Made by a program: the position numbers and the translations under genes. A DNA stretch of 64,000 bases from Rikenellaceae bacterium (GTDB lineage Bacteria; Bacteroidota; Bacteroidia; Bacteroidales; UBA932): contig CAAGNP010000044.1 of assembly GCA_900771335.1 (NCBI GenBank), positions 1 through 64,000 on the forward strand. Direction: 5' to 3'. Positions 18,544-27,266 of the stretch are shown here, piece by piece; position 1 is the stretch's first letter, and every line of letters begins with the position of its first letter. The notes under the pieces were generated by a model that did no database searches, was not told the origin of the DNA, and worked only from the letters and a program-made list of their open reading frames with translations.

Positions 18544-21483
18544 ATGAAGACTAGATTTAATATAATATCTCTCATATTGGTATTTTTGTTTGCAGGATGT
18601 GTTAGAAATGAGTACACAGAAGAGCTTGCTGTTAAGGAAAAAATGGTATTTGCTGCTTATACTGAAGGTGACGATGCGACAAAAACCACACTAGATGGTG
18701 AAGTGGGCAGTTCTGCCAGAAAGGTAATGTGGGATATAGACGATGCTATAGGTATAGTGGCTGAAGAGAATTCAACATTTGAAAAGTTTATAAATACTCA
18801 GACAGATCCGTCTGCTAAGGGATTGTTTGAAGGTACTATAAGAAATAGTGAGAACTATTATGCCATATACCCTTATGATGAGACTTTCAAAAAAAGCGGT
18901 TCTGTTATAAATTTCTCTTTACCAAGTGTTCAGATATACAAAGAGAACTCATTTGGCACAGACTGCAGCCCTATGGTAGCGAAAAAATCTACAGGAGAGG
19001 ACCTTAAGTTTAAGAATCTGTGTGGAGTGTTAGTCCTAAGGATGACAGGCGATTTCAGTGTCAAGTCTATAACTTTTATGGCTAAAGATGAGAGTGGTAA
19101 TTATATGAAAGTATCTGGTGGTGCATCTGTAGATATGGCCTATGTCAGAACTCCGGAGATGGTTATGGCGGATGATGCATATACAAGTGTGGAGCTTGAT
19201 TGTGGAGATGGTGTTCAGTTAAGTGCGTCGGAATCTACCCCATTCCATATAGTATTGCCAGTGGGAGTCTATAATACTTTTGAATTGGTGGTTACATCTA
19301 CAGATGGAGATATTTTGACAAAAGAAGGGCTTAAACCATTGACTATTAGTAGATCAATGGCGACTAAGACCGGTGATTTTACACCAGAAGAAGTAGCTTA
19401 TATTGATTTAAGTCTCAGAGGGACAGCAAACTGTTATGTGGTTTCTGAAAAGGGTTACTATTCTATAGATGTTTCTGTTATAGGAAATGGTGAAGCTGGT
19501 ATTATTGCGGATAGCGGTTTTCATACAGATGATCCAAGCATATCTCCTACTTCAGCTGATGTCTTGTGGGATGATATTCCTGGAGACATCCATTCTGTAA
19601 CATTGGATAAGGAGGCTAAAAAGATTAGGTTTGCGACTAAGGGAAACGAAGGAAATGCTCTTTTGGCGGTCAAGGACGCAAATAATGAAATATTGTGGAG
19701 TTGGCATATTTGGAAAACAGATGTACCTGTGGAGCAGAAGTATGTAAATAGTGTAGGTACCTTTTATGTTCAAGACCGAAATTTAGGAGCAACTCGTTCA
19801 GATAGGGGACAAGATGATGAGATCGCCGAGTCTTATGGCTTGAATTTTTTACCAGGTAGGAAAGATCCATTTCATAATAATTTTACAGAATCCTCATCAG
19901 AGAAAATAGATGTTTTATATTCAATAAAGAATCCACAGGTGAAAGGTAATTGGGAGGCTGAACCCGGATTTTGGTCAACTGATCTTAAAACCATCTACGA
20001 CCCATGTCCTGTCGGGTATGTATTATGTACAATAGGAGTATGGAGTGATTTTTCTATTAGTAGAGTTAAAGGTAGTTATGATAATGGGTGGAATTTTTAT
20101 ATTGATTCAGAAAATACAGAAACTTCTTGGTATCCAATTGTAGATCATAAGTGGAGGAGGACATTTATGCATACTAGAGGTGGTTATTTCCATTATACAG
20201 AATCGAGCCTGGGAACCAATGCAAGTTCTGGTAATTTTTGGCCATTGCGCTGTATGAAAGATGATGATTTTTCAGACGCATCTATTCCAACGATAACTTT
20301 AGGAGAGGTGGAAAATATTAGTTCTATATCTGCTACTGTAGTGGGAAATTTGATGAATGTAGGTAAAGGCCAGGTAGAAGAGATGGGTGTTATTTTGGGC
20401 ACATCGTCAGATATCTCTATAGAAAAAGGGATTTTATATAGACAAGAGGTTAAACTTGGGGAGTTCAGTTTTAATTTGAGCGGATTAAATAGTTTTACAA
20501 AGTACTATGTACGTGCATATGCTAAGAATGAATATGGTCTTTCTTATACCCCAGTACAAGTATTTATGACAGAATATGATGGAGATGTAGTGAACTTAAG
20601 TCAAGATGGCACAGCTAACTGTTATATAGTATCTCAGCCGGGATCTTATTGTTTTGATGCATCAATAATAGGAAATGGAGAAACCGGAATTATATCAGAT
20701 GCAGGTTTCCATACAACCACTTCATCTATAGACCCCGCATCAGCAGAGCTCTTATGGGAGGATAAGATAGGATTGATTTCAAATACTTCTTATGACCCAG
20801 TTAATAAAGCAATTACCTTTTTAACAGATGAGACAGAGGGGAATGCAGTCATAGTGGCTAAAAATGAGGAGGGGGCTATTATATGGTCTTGGCATATTTG
20901 GTGTACGGATCAACCACAGGAAATTACGTTTAACTCTGAGGTGTTAATGGACCGGAATATTGGAGCAATCACTGCTAAAGTTAGTAATGAGTATGAGGCT
21001 GGAATGGCAACTGGATTATTCTATCAGTGGGGCAGAAAGGATCCGTTTGATTATAACTTGGATGTTTGGAGTAAAGGAGATACATTTTCAAGCGTAGAGG
21101 AATCAATAAATAATCCTACAGTATATTCTCCAGGTGATGCTTGGTTAGGTGCAGATAATAACAAGTTATGGGGTGGTAAAAAAACGATATATGATCCTTG
21201 TCCAGCAGGTTGGAGAGTCGTTAATTATAGTACTTGGACTTATTTTTCTACAGAGGAGTGTGATGATTATGGTGCATATCTTACTGGAGAGGAGGGGAAT
21301 AGATATTGGTTTCCTTACCACGATAGAACAGATAACTCAGGAAATTATCAAATTATGGGTAAGCGAGGTGAAATATGGACAGATCAATATCGGAGCACAA
21401 TATCATATTCGGGCAGTAATTTTTCATATTATATCAGGTGTACGTCTGATTCATACCCCGTCCGTTGCCAGAAGGAAGAATAG
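18544..21483 (+). CDS. Large surface lipoprotein: fimbrillin-like N-terminus and two WHIW/FISUMP-like modules
   Basis: 979 residues. The lipobox is LFAGC (Cys19). The N-terminal domain to about 285 is clearly homologous to that of the preceding protein (TKTTLDGEVG, VMWDIDDAIGI, YYAIYPYDE, NLCGVLVLRMTG). Module 1 (about 285-578) has SWHIWKTD, YVQDRNLGATR and PGRKDPF, where the usual YQWGRKDP reads FLPGRKDP. An Fn3-like domain follows (580-678), then module 2 (681-979), which has SWHIWCTD, VLMDRNIGAI and YQWGRKDPF. It ends at the RCQK strand without the Fn3-like domain or the DEYEW tail seen in the other two. The spacer from the previous gene is 12 bases. This is the last gene of the unit and is followed by strong hairpins. 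Confidence 0.75.
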   Translation: MKTRFNIISLILVFLFAGCVRNEYTEELAVKEKMVFAAYTEGDDATKTTLDGEVGSSARKVMWDIDDAIGIVAEENSTFEKFINTQTDPSAKGLFEGTIRNSENYYAIYPYDETFKKSGSVINFSLPSVQIYKENSFGTDCSPMVAKKSTGEDLKFKNLCGVLVLRMTGDFSVKSITFMAKDESGNYMKVSGGASVDMAYVRTPEMVMADDAYTSVELDCGDGVQLSASESTPFHIVLPVGVYNTFELVVTSTDGDILTKEGLKPLTISRSMATKTGDFTPEEVAYIDLSLRGTANCYVVSEKGYYSIDVSVIGNGEAGIIADSGFHTDDPSISPTSADVLWDDIPGDIHSVTLDKEAKKIRFATKGNEGNALLAVKDANNEILWSWHIWKTDVPVEQKYVNSVGTFYVQDRNLGATRSDRGQDDEIAESYGLNFLPGRKDPFHNNFTESSSEKIDVLYSIKNPQVKGNWEAEPGFWSTDLKTIYDPCPVGYVLCTIGVWSDFSISRVKGSYDNGWNFYIDSENTETSWYPIVDHKWRRTFMHTRGGYFHYTESSLGTNASSGNFWPLRCMKDDDFSDASIPTITLGEVENISSISATVVGNLMNVGKGQVEEMGVILGTSSDISIEKGILYRQEVKLGEFSFNLSGLNSFTKYYVRAYAKNEYGLSYTPVQVFMTEYDGDVVNLSQDGTANCYIVSQPGSYCFDASIIGNGETGIISDAGFHTTTSSIDPASAELLWEDKIGLISNTSYDPVNKAITFLTDETEGNAVIVAKNEEGAIIWSWHIWCTDQPQEITFNSEVLMDRNIGAITAKVSNEYEAGMATGLFYQWGRKDPFDYNLDVWSKGDTFSSVEESINNPTVYSPGDAWLGADNNKLWGGKKTIYDPCPAGWRVVNYSTWTYFSTEECDDYGAYLTGEEGNRYWFPYHDRTDNSGNYQIMGKRGEIWTDQYRSTISYSGSNFSYYIRCTSDSYPVRCQKEE

Positions 21484-21492
21484 TCTAATGTC

Positions 21493-21624
21493 CCAAAGGA
21501 CTGTGCGCAAAAAAGGCCTTGTAGGGCGGAAAACGCGCACAGTGGCGGTTTGAAAGGGTGGACTAGACGTGCAAAACCCCTCCAGAGTGTTCTCTGGAGG
21601 GGTTTTATGCGCACAGTCCCTTGG
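21493..21624. repeat. 17-bp inverted repeats enclosing a hairpin
   Basis: The segment at 21493-21509 (core GGACTGTGCGCA) is the reverse complement of 21608-21624 (core TGCGCACAGTCC) with one mismatch in 17. They enclose the 15-bp hairpin at 21573-21606 and a third partial copy of the core (GCGCACAGT near 21535). The whole forms a 132-base nested, cruciform-capable element between the lipoprotein operon and the convergent lepA. Confidence 0.6.
21573..21606. terminator. Strong bidirectional hairpin terminator
   Basis: AAAACCCCTCCAGAG (21573-21587) pairs perfectly with 21592-21606 around the loop TGTT. A-run and T-run ends on both strands allow termination of both the lipoprotein operon and lepA. 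Confidence 0.8.
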
Positions 21625-21645
21625 CGATGCCGTTTCGGGAAAATG

Positions 21646-21684
21646 CCGCGACAGAATTTGGCGAAAAGTTGTCGCGGGATATTT
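21646..21684 (+). terminator. Second hairpin with T-run
   Basis: CCGCGACA (21646-21653) pairs with TGTCGCGG (21670-21677) over a 16-base loop, with ATTTTT a few bases later. It may be a backup terminator for plus-strand transcription. The rest of 21484-21710 contains no gene. Confidence 0.5.
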
Positions 21685-21710
21685 TTAGGGGGAGTGTCTG
21701 CCGGGCTGTA

Positions 21711-23498
21711 TTAGTCAAGCTTGAGTACCGCCATAAATGCTGATTGTGGTACTTCGACATTGCCGATCTGGCGCATACGTTTCTTACCTTTTTTCTGTTT
21801 CTCGAGGAGTTTGCGTTTACGGGTGATATCACCTCCGTAACACTTGGCTGTAACGTCCTTGCGGACAGCTTTGACGGTCTCACGGGCGATGATCTTGGCT
21901 CCGATGGCAGCCTGTATGGCTATGTCAAACTGCTGGCGTGGGATAAGCTCTTTGAGTTTCTCGCACATTCTGCGTCCGAAGTCGTAGGCTCTGTCTCTGT
22001 GGATCAGTGATGAGAGGGCATCGACAGGCTCTGAGTTGAGGAGGATGTCGAGCTTGACAAGGTCAGACTTTTTGTATCCGCAGATATGGTAGTCAAAGGA
22101 AGCATAACCTTTCGAGATAGATTTCAGTTTGTCATAGAAGTCAAAAACGATCTCGGCAAGTGGCATTTCGTATGTAAGCTCCACACGGTCAGCTGTGATG
22201 AAGTGCTGGTTGATGAGGATGCCCCTCTTATCCAGACAAAGCTTCATGATCGGGCCGAAGAAGTCGCTCTTGGAGATAATTTGTGCTTTGATATATGGCT
22301 CATCGATCTGTTTGATGAGTGTAGGTGCAGGGAGGCCTGAAGGGTTGTGTACATCGACACACTCTCCCTGTGTAGTGTAGACTTTGTATGATACGTTCGG
22401 TACGGTGGTGATAACATCCATATCGAACTCTCTGTAAAGTCTCTCCTGCATGATCTCCAGGTGGAGAAGACCGAGGAATCCGCAACGGAAACCAAATCCG
22501 AGTGCCAGTGATGACTCAGGCTCAAATACAAGTGAAGCGTCATTGAGCTGAAGCTTTTCAAGCGAAGCTCTCAGATCCTCATATTCATCTGTATCCACAG
22601 GGTAGACACCGGCGAAAAGCATCGGCTTTACCTCTTCAAAGCCGGCAATGGACTCGCTGCAGGGGTTCTCCACATGGGTGATGGTGTCACCCACTTTTAC
22701 CTCTACGGCTGTCTTGATGCCAGAGATGATGTATCCCACATTACCTGTGCTCACTTCGTCAGTAGGGCAGAGTTTCATACGGAGATAGCCCACTTCGTCA
22801 GCCACATACTCTTTTCCTGTATTGAAGAATTTCACCTTGTCCCCTTTGCGGATGACGCCGTTCTCCACTTTGAAGTATGCGATGATTCCCCTGAATGAGT
22901 TGAATACAGAGTCGAAGATGAGGGCTTGAAGCGGAGCTTCGGGGTCACCTTGCGGTGCAGGAATTCTCTCTACGATGGCGTCAAGGATCTCTGGTACACC
23001 CATACCGGTCTTGGCGCTGCACAGAAGGATGTCTTCGTCCTTACATCCGATAAGGTCGATGATCTGATCCTTAACCACATCGACCATAGCTGCATCCATA
23101 TCGATTTTGTTCAGGATAGGGATGATCTCCAGGTCGTGCTCCAGTGCGAGATATAGGTTGGAGATGGTCTGTGCCTGGATACCTTGGGTGGCGTCCACTA
23201 CCAGAAGGGCACCTTCGCAGGAAGCGATGGCGCGGGATACCTCATAGGAGAAGTCGACGTGACCCGGAGTGTCAAGAAGGTTAAGTGTATAGTTTTCACC
23301 ATTACGGTTATACTGCATCTGAATGGCGTGACTCTTGATGGTGATACCCTTCTCCTTCTCAAGATCCATAGAGTCAAGGACCTGGTTCTCCATCTCCCTT
23401 GCGTTAAGGGTATTTGTTGCCTCCAGCAGACGGTCTGCCAATGTGCTTTTCCCATGGTCAATATGGGCGATAATGCAAAAGTTCCTAATATGCTTCAT
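21711..23498 (-). CDS. lepA: Elongation factor 4 (LepA), back-translocating ribosomal GTPase
   Basis: A 595-residue membrane-associated translation factor. The G motifs are intact: AHIDHGKSTLADRL at the N-terminus, DTPGHVDFSYEV for switch II and NKIDM for G4. The C-terminal LepA-specific domain ends with the expected IGAKIIARETVKAVRKDVTAK and GGDITRKRKLLEKQKKGK blocks. The ATG at 23498 is used rather than the upstream in-frame start at 23528, because that start lies upstream of the -7 box of the promoter found here. The intact switch-II His contrasts with the EF-G paralogue at 3.9 kb. The gene is monocistronic. Confidence 0.97.
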   Translation of the reverse strand: MKHIRNFCIIAHIDHGKSTLADRLLEATNTLNAREMENQVLDSMDLEKEKGITIKSHAIQMQYNRNGENYTLNLLDTPGHVDFSYEVSRAIASCEGALLVVDATQGIQAQTISNLYLALEHDLEIIPILNKIDMDAAMVDVVKDQIIDLIGCKDEDILLCSAKTGMGVPEILDAIVERIPAPQGDPEAPLQALIFDSVFNSFRGIIAYFKVENGVIRKGDKVKFFNTGKEYVADEVGYLRMKLCPTDEVSTGNVGYIISGIKTAVEVKVGDTITHVENPCSESIAGFEEVKPMLFAGVYPVDTDEYEDLRASLEKLQLNDASLVFEPESSLALGFGFRCGFLGLLHLEIMQERLYREFDMDVITTVPNVSYKVYTTQGECVDVHNPSGLPAPTLIKQIDEPYIKAQIISKSDFFGPIMKLCLDKRGILINQHFITADRVELTYEMPLAEIVFDFYDKLKSISKGYASFDYHICGYKKSDLVKLDILLNSEPVDALSSLIHRDRAYDFGRRMCEKLKELIPRQQFDIAIQAAIGAKIIARETVKAVRKDVTAKCYGGDITRKRKLLEKQKKGKKRMRQIGNVEVPQSAFMAVLKLD

Positions 23499-23517
23499 TC
23501 CTGAATATTTGTAGCTG

Positions 23518-23549
23518 CAAATATACATTCTAATTTGTTTTTTCTCAAA
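23518..23549 (-). promoter_or_regulatory. lepA promoter
   Basis: On the minus strand TTTG (23549-23546), 20 bases, then TATATTTG (23525-23518). Transcription would start about 15 bases before the ATG at 23498. Confidence 0.6.
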
Positions 23550-23552
23550 TTC

Positions 23553-23567
23553 ATGCTAACTTAGCAT
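23553..23567. repeat. Palindrome ATGCTAA-C-TTAGCAT between lepA and the transketolase operon
   Basis: A 7-bp perfect inverted repeat with a one-base centre, located 25 bases upstream of the transketolase start and next to the lepA -33 box. Possible operator for the divergent pair. No TAnnTTTG box was found for the plus-strand operon. Confidence 0.35.
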
Positions 23568-23591
23568 AATATTCAATAATGAAATAAAATT

Positions 23592-24437
23592 ATGTGTGAT
23601 ACTAATCAACTCTCAAAAATCTCAACTCAGGTAAGAAGAGATATCCTAAGAATGGTAACACTTGCTAAATCAGGACACCCGGGCGGTTCTATGAGTAGCA
23701 CAGATATTATGACTACCCTGTTTTTTAAGGTGATGAAGCACTCACCTGAAAACTGGAGCAGAGATGGTAAGGACAACGACATGTTTTTCCTGTCAGCAGG
23801 ACACATGACCCCTGTATTGTATAGCGTAATGGCAAGATCGGGATATTTTCCTGTAAGCGAGTTGGCTACTTTCAGAAAATGTGGTACCAGACTTCAGGGA
23901 CATCCATCAGTACGAAAAGGTATGCCGGGTATCTATGAAGCTGCCGGATCTTTGGGTCAGGGGTTGTCAGTGGCACTTGGTGCTGCTTTGGCGAAGAAGG
24001 CCAATAATGATCCCCACTATGTTTATGCACTTCTGGGAGACGGTGAGAGCCAGGAGGGTCAGGTATGGGAAGCTGCCATGTTCGGTGCACAGCATAAAGT
24101 GGACAATATAATAGCGATGACCGACTGGAACGGTCAGCAAATAGACGGCACTGTGGACTCTGTAATGTCTCTCGGAGACCTCCAGGGCAAATGGGAAAAA
24201 TTCGGTTGGACTTGCATCGTGGCAGATGGGCACGATTTTGGCTCTATTGAAAATGCATTCAAATCTGCTCAAAGCGAATCTGGTAAAGGTAAGCCTGTAA
24301 TGATTCTCTTTAAGACCGAAATGGGGCATGGTGTAGACTTTATGGCCGGTACATGCGAGTGGCACGGTAAAGCTCCATCCCAAGAGTTGTGTGAGAAAGG
24401 TTTGGCTCAGCTTGAGGAGACTTTGGGAGATTTTTAA
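23592..24437 (+). CDS. Transketolase, N-terminal (thiamine diphosphate-binding) subunit
   Basis: 281 residues covering the first half of transketolase. It shows SGHPGGSMSSTDIMT, FFLSAGHMTPVLY, GSLGQGLSVALGAALA and the GDGESQEGQVWEAA metal/ThDP motif. The C-terminal half is encoded separately at 25742. Two-subunit transketolases of this kind act in the non-oxidative pentose phosphate pathway or related sugar metabolism, transferring two-carbon units. The unusual point is that two envelope genes sit between the two subunit genes, all with spacers of 10-15 bases, so the subunits should still be made from one mRNA. The ATG at 23592 gives a full N-terminus. Confidence 0.93.
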   Translation: MCDTNQLSKISTQVRRDILRMVTLAKSGHPGGSMSSTDIMTTLFFKVMKHSPENWSRDGKDNDMFFLSAGHMTPVLYSVMARSGYFPVSELATFRKCGTRLQGHPSVRKGMPGIYEAAGSLGQGLSVALGAALAKKANNDPHYVYALLGDGESQEGQVWEAAMFGAQHKVDNIIAMTDWNGQQIDGTVDSVMSLGDLQGKWEKFGWTCIVADGHDFGSIENAFKSAQSESGKGKPVMILFKTEMGHGVDFMAGTCEWHGKAPSQELCEKGLAQLEETLGDF

Positions 24438-24450
24438 ACTAATTGAAAAG

Positions 24451-25116
24451 ATGAAAGGAACAATTTTAATTTTATTTGTCACATCATTATTGGTGGGAAG
24501 CTGCTCTTTCTTTAATGATGATTATCATGAGACAGTAGACCAGTTTGTGTCTGTGGCATATAGGTCTGATAATGCGGATTTTTCCCAATATGAGACCTAT
24601 GTGGTAGCAGATTCCATTCTCTATGTTGATGGAGACAAGAACGTGCGTAAGAAAAATGATCTTACCGACGAGGTGAAGTCTGTGATTGCGGGTGCGATGA
24701 ATGCTTTGGGTTATACCCCTTTCATTGCCTCTTCAGCTTCTGACAAACCAGATCTGATTTTGGATTTGGGATATATCGTATCTACTACTACCACTATCTA
24801 TCCAGGATACTGGTGGGGATGGGATTACTGGTACTGCTATGACTGGTTCTACCCATATTTTCCATACGATCCTTACTACCCAGGTGGATTTTATCCATAC
24901 TACCCTTATCCGATGTACCCTATGGTATCTTCGTACTCTACAGGTAGTCTTACCATCGATATGGTGGATATCAGGAATATTCAAAAAGATTCCAATCCAC
25001 AAATCGTATGGCACGGTCTGGTAAGAAGTATACTGACCTCGGCCCACACCTCGGAGGAGAGGGCTGAAGCCATTGCCCAATGTTTTGACATGATGCCACC
25101 CATTAACACCAAATAA
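24451..25116 (+). CDS. DUF4136-type lipoprotein
   Basis: 221 residues with a lipobox at LVGSC (Cys16). The start at 24451 is chosen because it begins the signal peptide; the longer frame would start inside the previous gene. Features of the DUF4136 family are visible: an early FSQYETYVVADS strand, DLILDLGYIVSTTT, and a Tyr/Pro/Trp-rich central segment (about 125-165, many YPYYP and DPYYPG units), followed by GSLTIDMVDIRNIQ. Family members are envelope lipoproteins of unknown function. It lies 13 bases after the transketolase N-subunit and 10 before a barrel gene. Confidence 0.75.
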   Translation: MKGTILILFVTSLLVGSCSFFNDDYHETVDQFVSVAYRSDNADFSQYETYVVADSILYVDGDKNVRKKNDLTDEVKSVIAGAMNALGYTPFIASSASDKPDLILDLGYIVSTTTTIYPGYWWGWDYWYCYDWFYPYFPYDPYYPGGFYPYYPYPMYPMVSSYSTGSLTIDMVDIRNIQKDSNPQIVWHGLVRSILTSAHTSEERAEAIAQCFDMMPPINTK

Positions 25117-25126
25117 TTGAGAGATT

Positions 25127-25726
25127 ATGAAGAAGATTTACACTATAGCAATAGCTCTTTTGGTGGCAGCTGTATCATTTGCACAGACAGGCCATCGCTA
25201 CTCGCAGGTCTACTCTTTCAGCTGGCAGTCATCATTGCCTTTAGGTGAGCAGGCTGAGTTTATCCCCAGCATGGGTCTGAATGGTGCCAACTTCGATTTT
25301 GGATTCTTTGTGACTGACAATATCGCTGTAGGGGCAGATTTCTCCTGGAGTTATAACCAGAAGAGCGTTTCCCCTGAGGTATACAATGTGGGAGACAATT
25401 GCGCAATATATGCAGCATTGTACAAGACTACCCAGACAATTCCGATGAAGGCGCAGTTCAAGTACCTTTTTAATCCTGAAAGTTTTGTAAAGGTATATGC
25501 CTCTGCCGGCTTGGGTGCTACCAGTTACATCGAGTATACCCAGATTCAGGAGTATCAGTTCTCAAACTCATCATGGGGTTTCCTTATGAGCCCTGAGGTG
25601 GGTGTATATATCCCGTTTGGCGAGCACTCTCCATGGGGTGCAAATGTGGTTGCCGGATATAACTGGGCTACAAACAAGGCTCAGAACCTATATTTTAATG
25701 TTGGTATATTTTTCTCTGTATTTTAA
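25127..25726 (+). CDS. Outer-membrane beta-barrel protein
   Basis: 199 residues with a signal peptide ending SFAQ and eight or so amphipathic strands (FDFGFFVTDNIAVGADFSW, IPMKAQFKYLF, VKVYASAGLGAT, SWGFLMSPEVGVYIPFG, NVVAGYNWATN). It ends in a hydrophobic strand with Phe at the last residue (FSVF), typical of barrels recognised by BamA. It resembles OmpW/PorT-size barrels. It probably belongs with the lipoprotein just upstream rather than with transketolase. Confidence 0.75.
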   Translation: MKKIYTIAIALLVAAVSFAQTGHRYSQVYSFSWQSSLPLGEQAEFIPSMGLNGANFDFGFFVTDNIAVGADFSWSYNQKSVSPEVYNVGDNCAIYAALYKTTQTIPMKAQFKYLFNPESFVKVYASAGLGATSYIEYTQIQEYQFSNSSWGFLMSPEVGVYIPFGEHSPWGANVVAGYNWATNKAQNLYFNVGIFFSVF

Positions 25727-25741
25727 AGAACTTACTTAGAT

Positions 25742-26692
25742 ATGAAATTCGAAAACAGTGGTAATAAAGATACCCGCTCCGGTTTTGGAGCAGGTCTTAC
25801 AGAATTAGGAAGGACAAATCCTGATGTAGTAGCTCTCTGTGCAGACTTGACAGGTTCACTCAAGATGGACCAGTTTGCCAAGGAGAATCCGGACAGATTC
25901 TACCAGGGCGGTATTGCTGAGGCAAATATGATAGGTGTTGCAGCAGGTCTTGCATTGAGTGGCAAAGTGCCATTTGTGGGATCATTTGCAAACTTTATCA
26001 CTGCCAGAGTTTACGATCAGATCCGTCAATCTGTAGCCTATGGCAATACTAATGTAAAAATCTGCGCATCCCATGCAGGTATCACACTTGGTGAAGATGG
26101 TGCTACACACCAGACAATGGAGGATATAGGTCTTATGAGGATGTTGCCGGGGATGACTGTTATCAACCCATGCGACTATAATCAGACTAAGGCGGCTACA
26201 TTGGCTGTGGCCGAACACAACGGACCTGTCTATCTCCGTTTCGGACGTCCGTCTGTACCTAATTTTACCCCTGTGGATCAGAAATTTGAGATAGGTAAAG
26301 CCCTTAAACTGGTGGAGGGTAAGGATGTGACCATCTTTGCTACCGGCCATATGGTTTGGGAGGCTATTCAGGCTACAGAGGCTCTTGAGGCTGAAGGTAT
26401 CTCTGTGGAGTTGATAAATATCCACACCATTAAACCTTTGGATGAAAAAGCAGTCATAGAATCAGTTAAGAAGACCGGTGCTGTCGTATGTGCCGAAGAG
26501 CACCTTATAGCAGGTGGCTTGGGTGAATTGGTTTCAGGTGTTCTGGCAAGAAATTGCCCTGCCCCTGTGGAGTTTGTTTCTGTAGATGACCAGTTCGGAC
26601 AGAGCGGTACACCTTCTGAGTTGATGAAACTCTATGGTCTTGATGCAGAGAATATTGTTAAATCAGTTAAAAAGGTTCTGGCGAGGAAATAA
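25742..26692 (+). CDS. Transketolase, C-terminal (pyrimidine-binding) subunit
   Basis: 316 residues. It shows the catalytic glutamate context GGIAEANMIGVAAGLA, then FANFITARVYDQIRQSVAY, SHAGITLGEDGATHQTMEDI and the C-terminal domain with HTIKPLDEKAV and EEHLIAGGLGELV. It complements the N-terminal subunit at 23592. Its stop codon overlaps the ATG of the sigma factor gene by one base (TAATG), showing translational coupling. Confidence 0.93.
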   Translation: MKFENSGNKDTRSGFGAGLTELGRTNPDVVALCADLTGSLKMDQFAKENPDRFYQGGIAEANMIGVAAGLALSGKVPFVGSFANFITARVYDQIRQSVAYGNTNVKICASHAGITLGEDGATHQTMEDIGLMRMLPGMTVINPCDYNQTKAATLAVAEHNGPVYLRFGRPSVPNFTPVDQKFEIGKALKLVEGKDVTIFATGHMVWEAIQATEALEAEGISVELINIHTIKPLDEKAVIESVKKTGAVVCAEEHLIAGGLGELVSGVLARNCPAPVEFVSVDDQFGQSGTPSELMKLYGLDAENIVKSVKKVLARK

Positions 26693-27237
26693 TGTTTGAT
26701 GACAAGGACATTTTGGAAATTTACCAAGAAGGGGGGAAAGAGGAGTACGCTTTCAATCTTCTTGTCCGTAAATATTCAGAGCGTCTTTACTGGCACATCA
26801 GACAATTGGTCCTGGATCATGAGCAGACAAATGATCTGCTTCAGAATACACTTGTTAAAGCTTGGAGATACCTTCCCGATTTCAGGGGGGACTCCAAGCT
26901 TTTTACTTGGTTATATAAAATAGCTACTAACGAGACCCTTACATATCTCAAAAAGGAGAGATTCAGAAGTTTCCTATCCCTTTCTGGCGATTCAAGCAAA
27001 ATAGGGGAGATGTTGATGGCTGATGAGAATTTTTGCGGGGATAAGGTGCAGATAGAGCTTTACAAGGAGATAAACAAACTCCCACCCAAGCAGAGGACCG
27101 TCTTTACGATGCGATATTTCGATGAGATGAAATACGAGGATATGGCAGAGATTTTAGGTGGCTCGGTGGGCTCTTTGAAGGCATCCTATCATCATGCGTA
27201 TACCAGGATAAAGAAAAATTTGGAGGAGAAGTTTTAA
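26692..27237 (+). CDS. RNA polymerase sigma factor, sigma-70 (ECF-like) family
   Basis: 181 residues. Region 2 has NDLLQNTLVKAWRYLPDFRGDSKLFTWLYKIATNETL. Region 4 has LPPKQRTVFTMRYFDEMKYEDMAEILGGSVGSLKASYHHAYTRIKK, giving the DNA-binding helix-turn-helix. The start codon overlaps the transketolase stop. The next two genes encode a one-span membrane protein and a periplasmic helical protein, the order usually seen for a sigma factor with its anti-sigma and sensor. The coding sequence contains two G6 runs (near 26731 and 26885). Confidence 0.92.
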   Translation: MFDDKDILEIYQEGGKEEYAFNLLVRKYSERLYWHIRQLVLDHEQTNDLLQNTLVKAWRYLPDFRGDSKLFTWLYKIATNETLTYLKKERFRSFLSLSGDSSKIGEMLMADENFCGDKVQIELYKEINKLPPKQRTVFTMRYFDEMKYEDMAEILGGSVGSLKASYHHAYTRIKKNLEEKF

Positions 27238-27266
27238 CTTTTTGCTATTTTTATAGTCTAAAGGAT

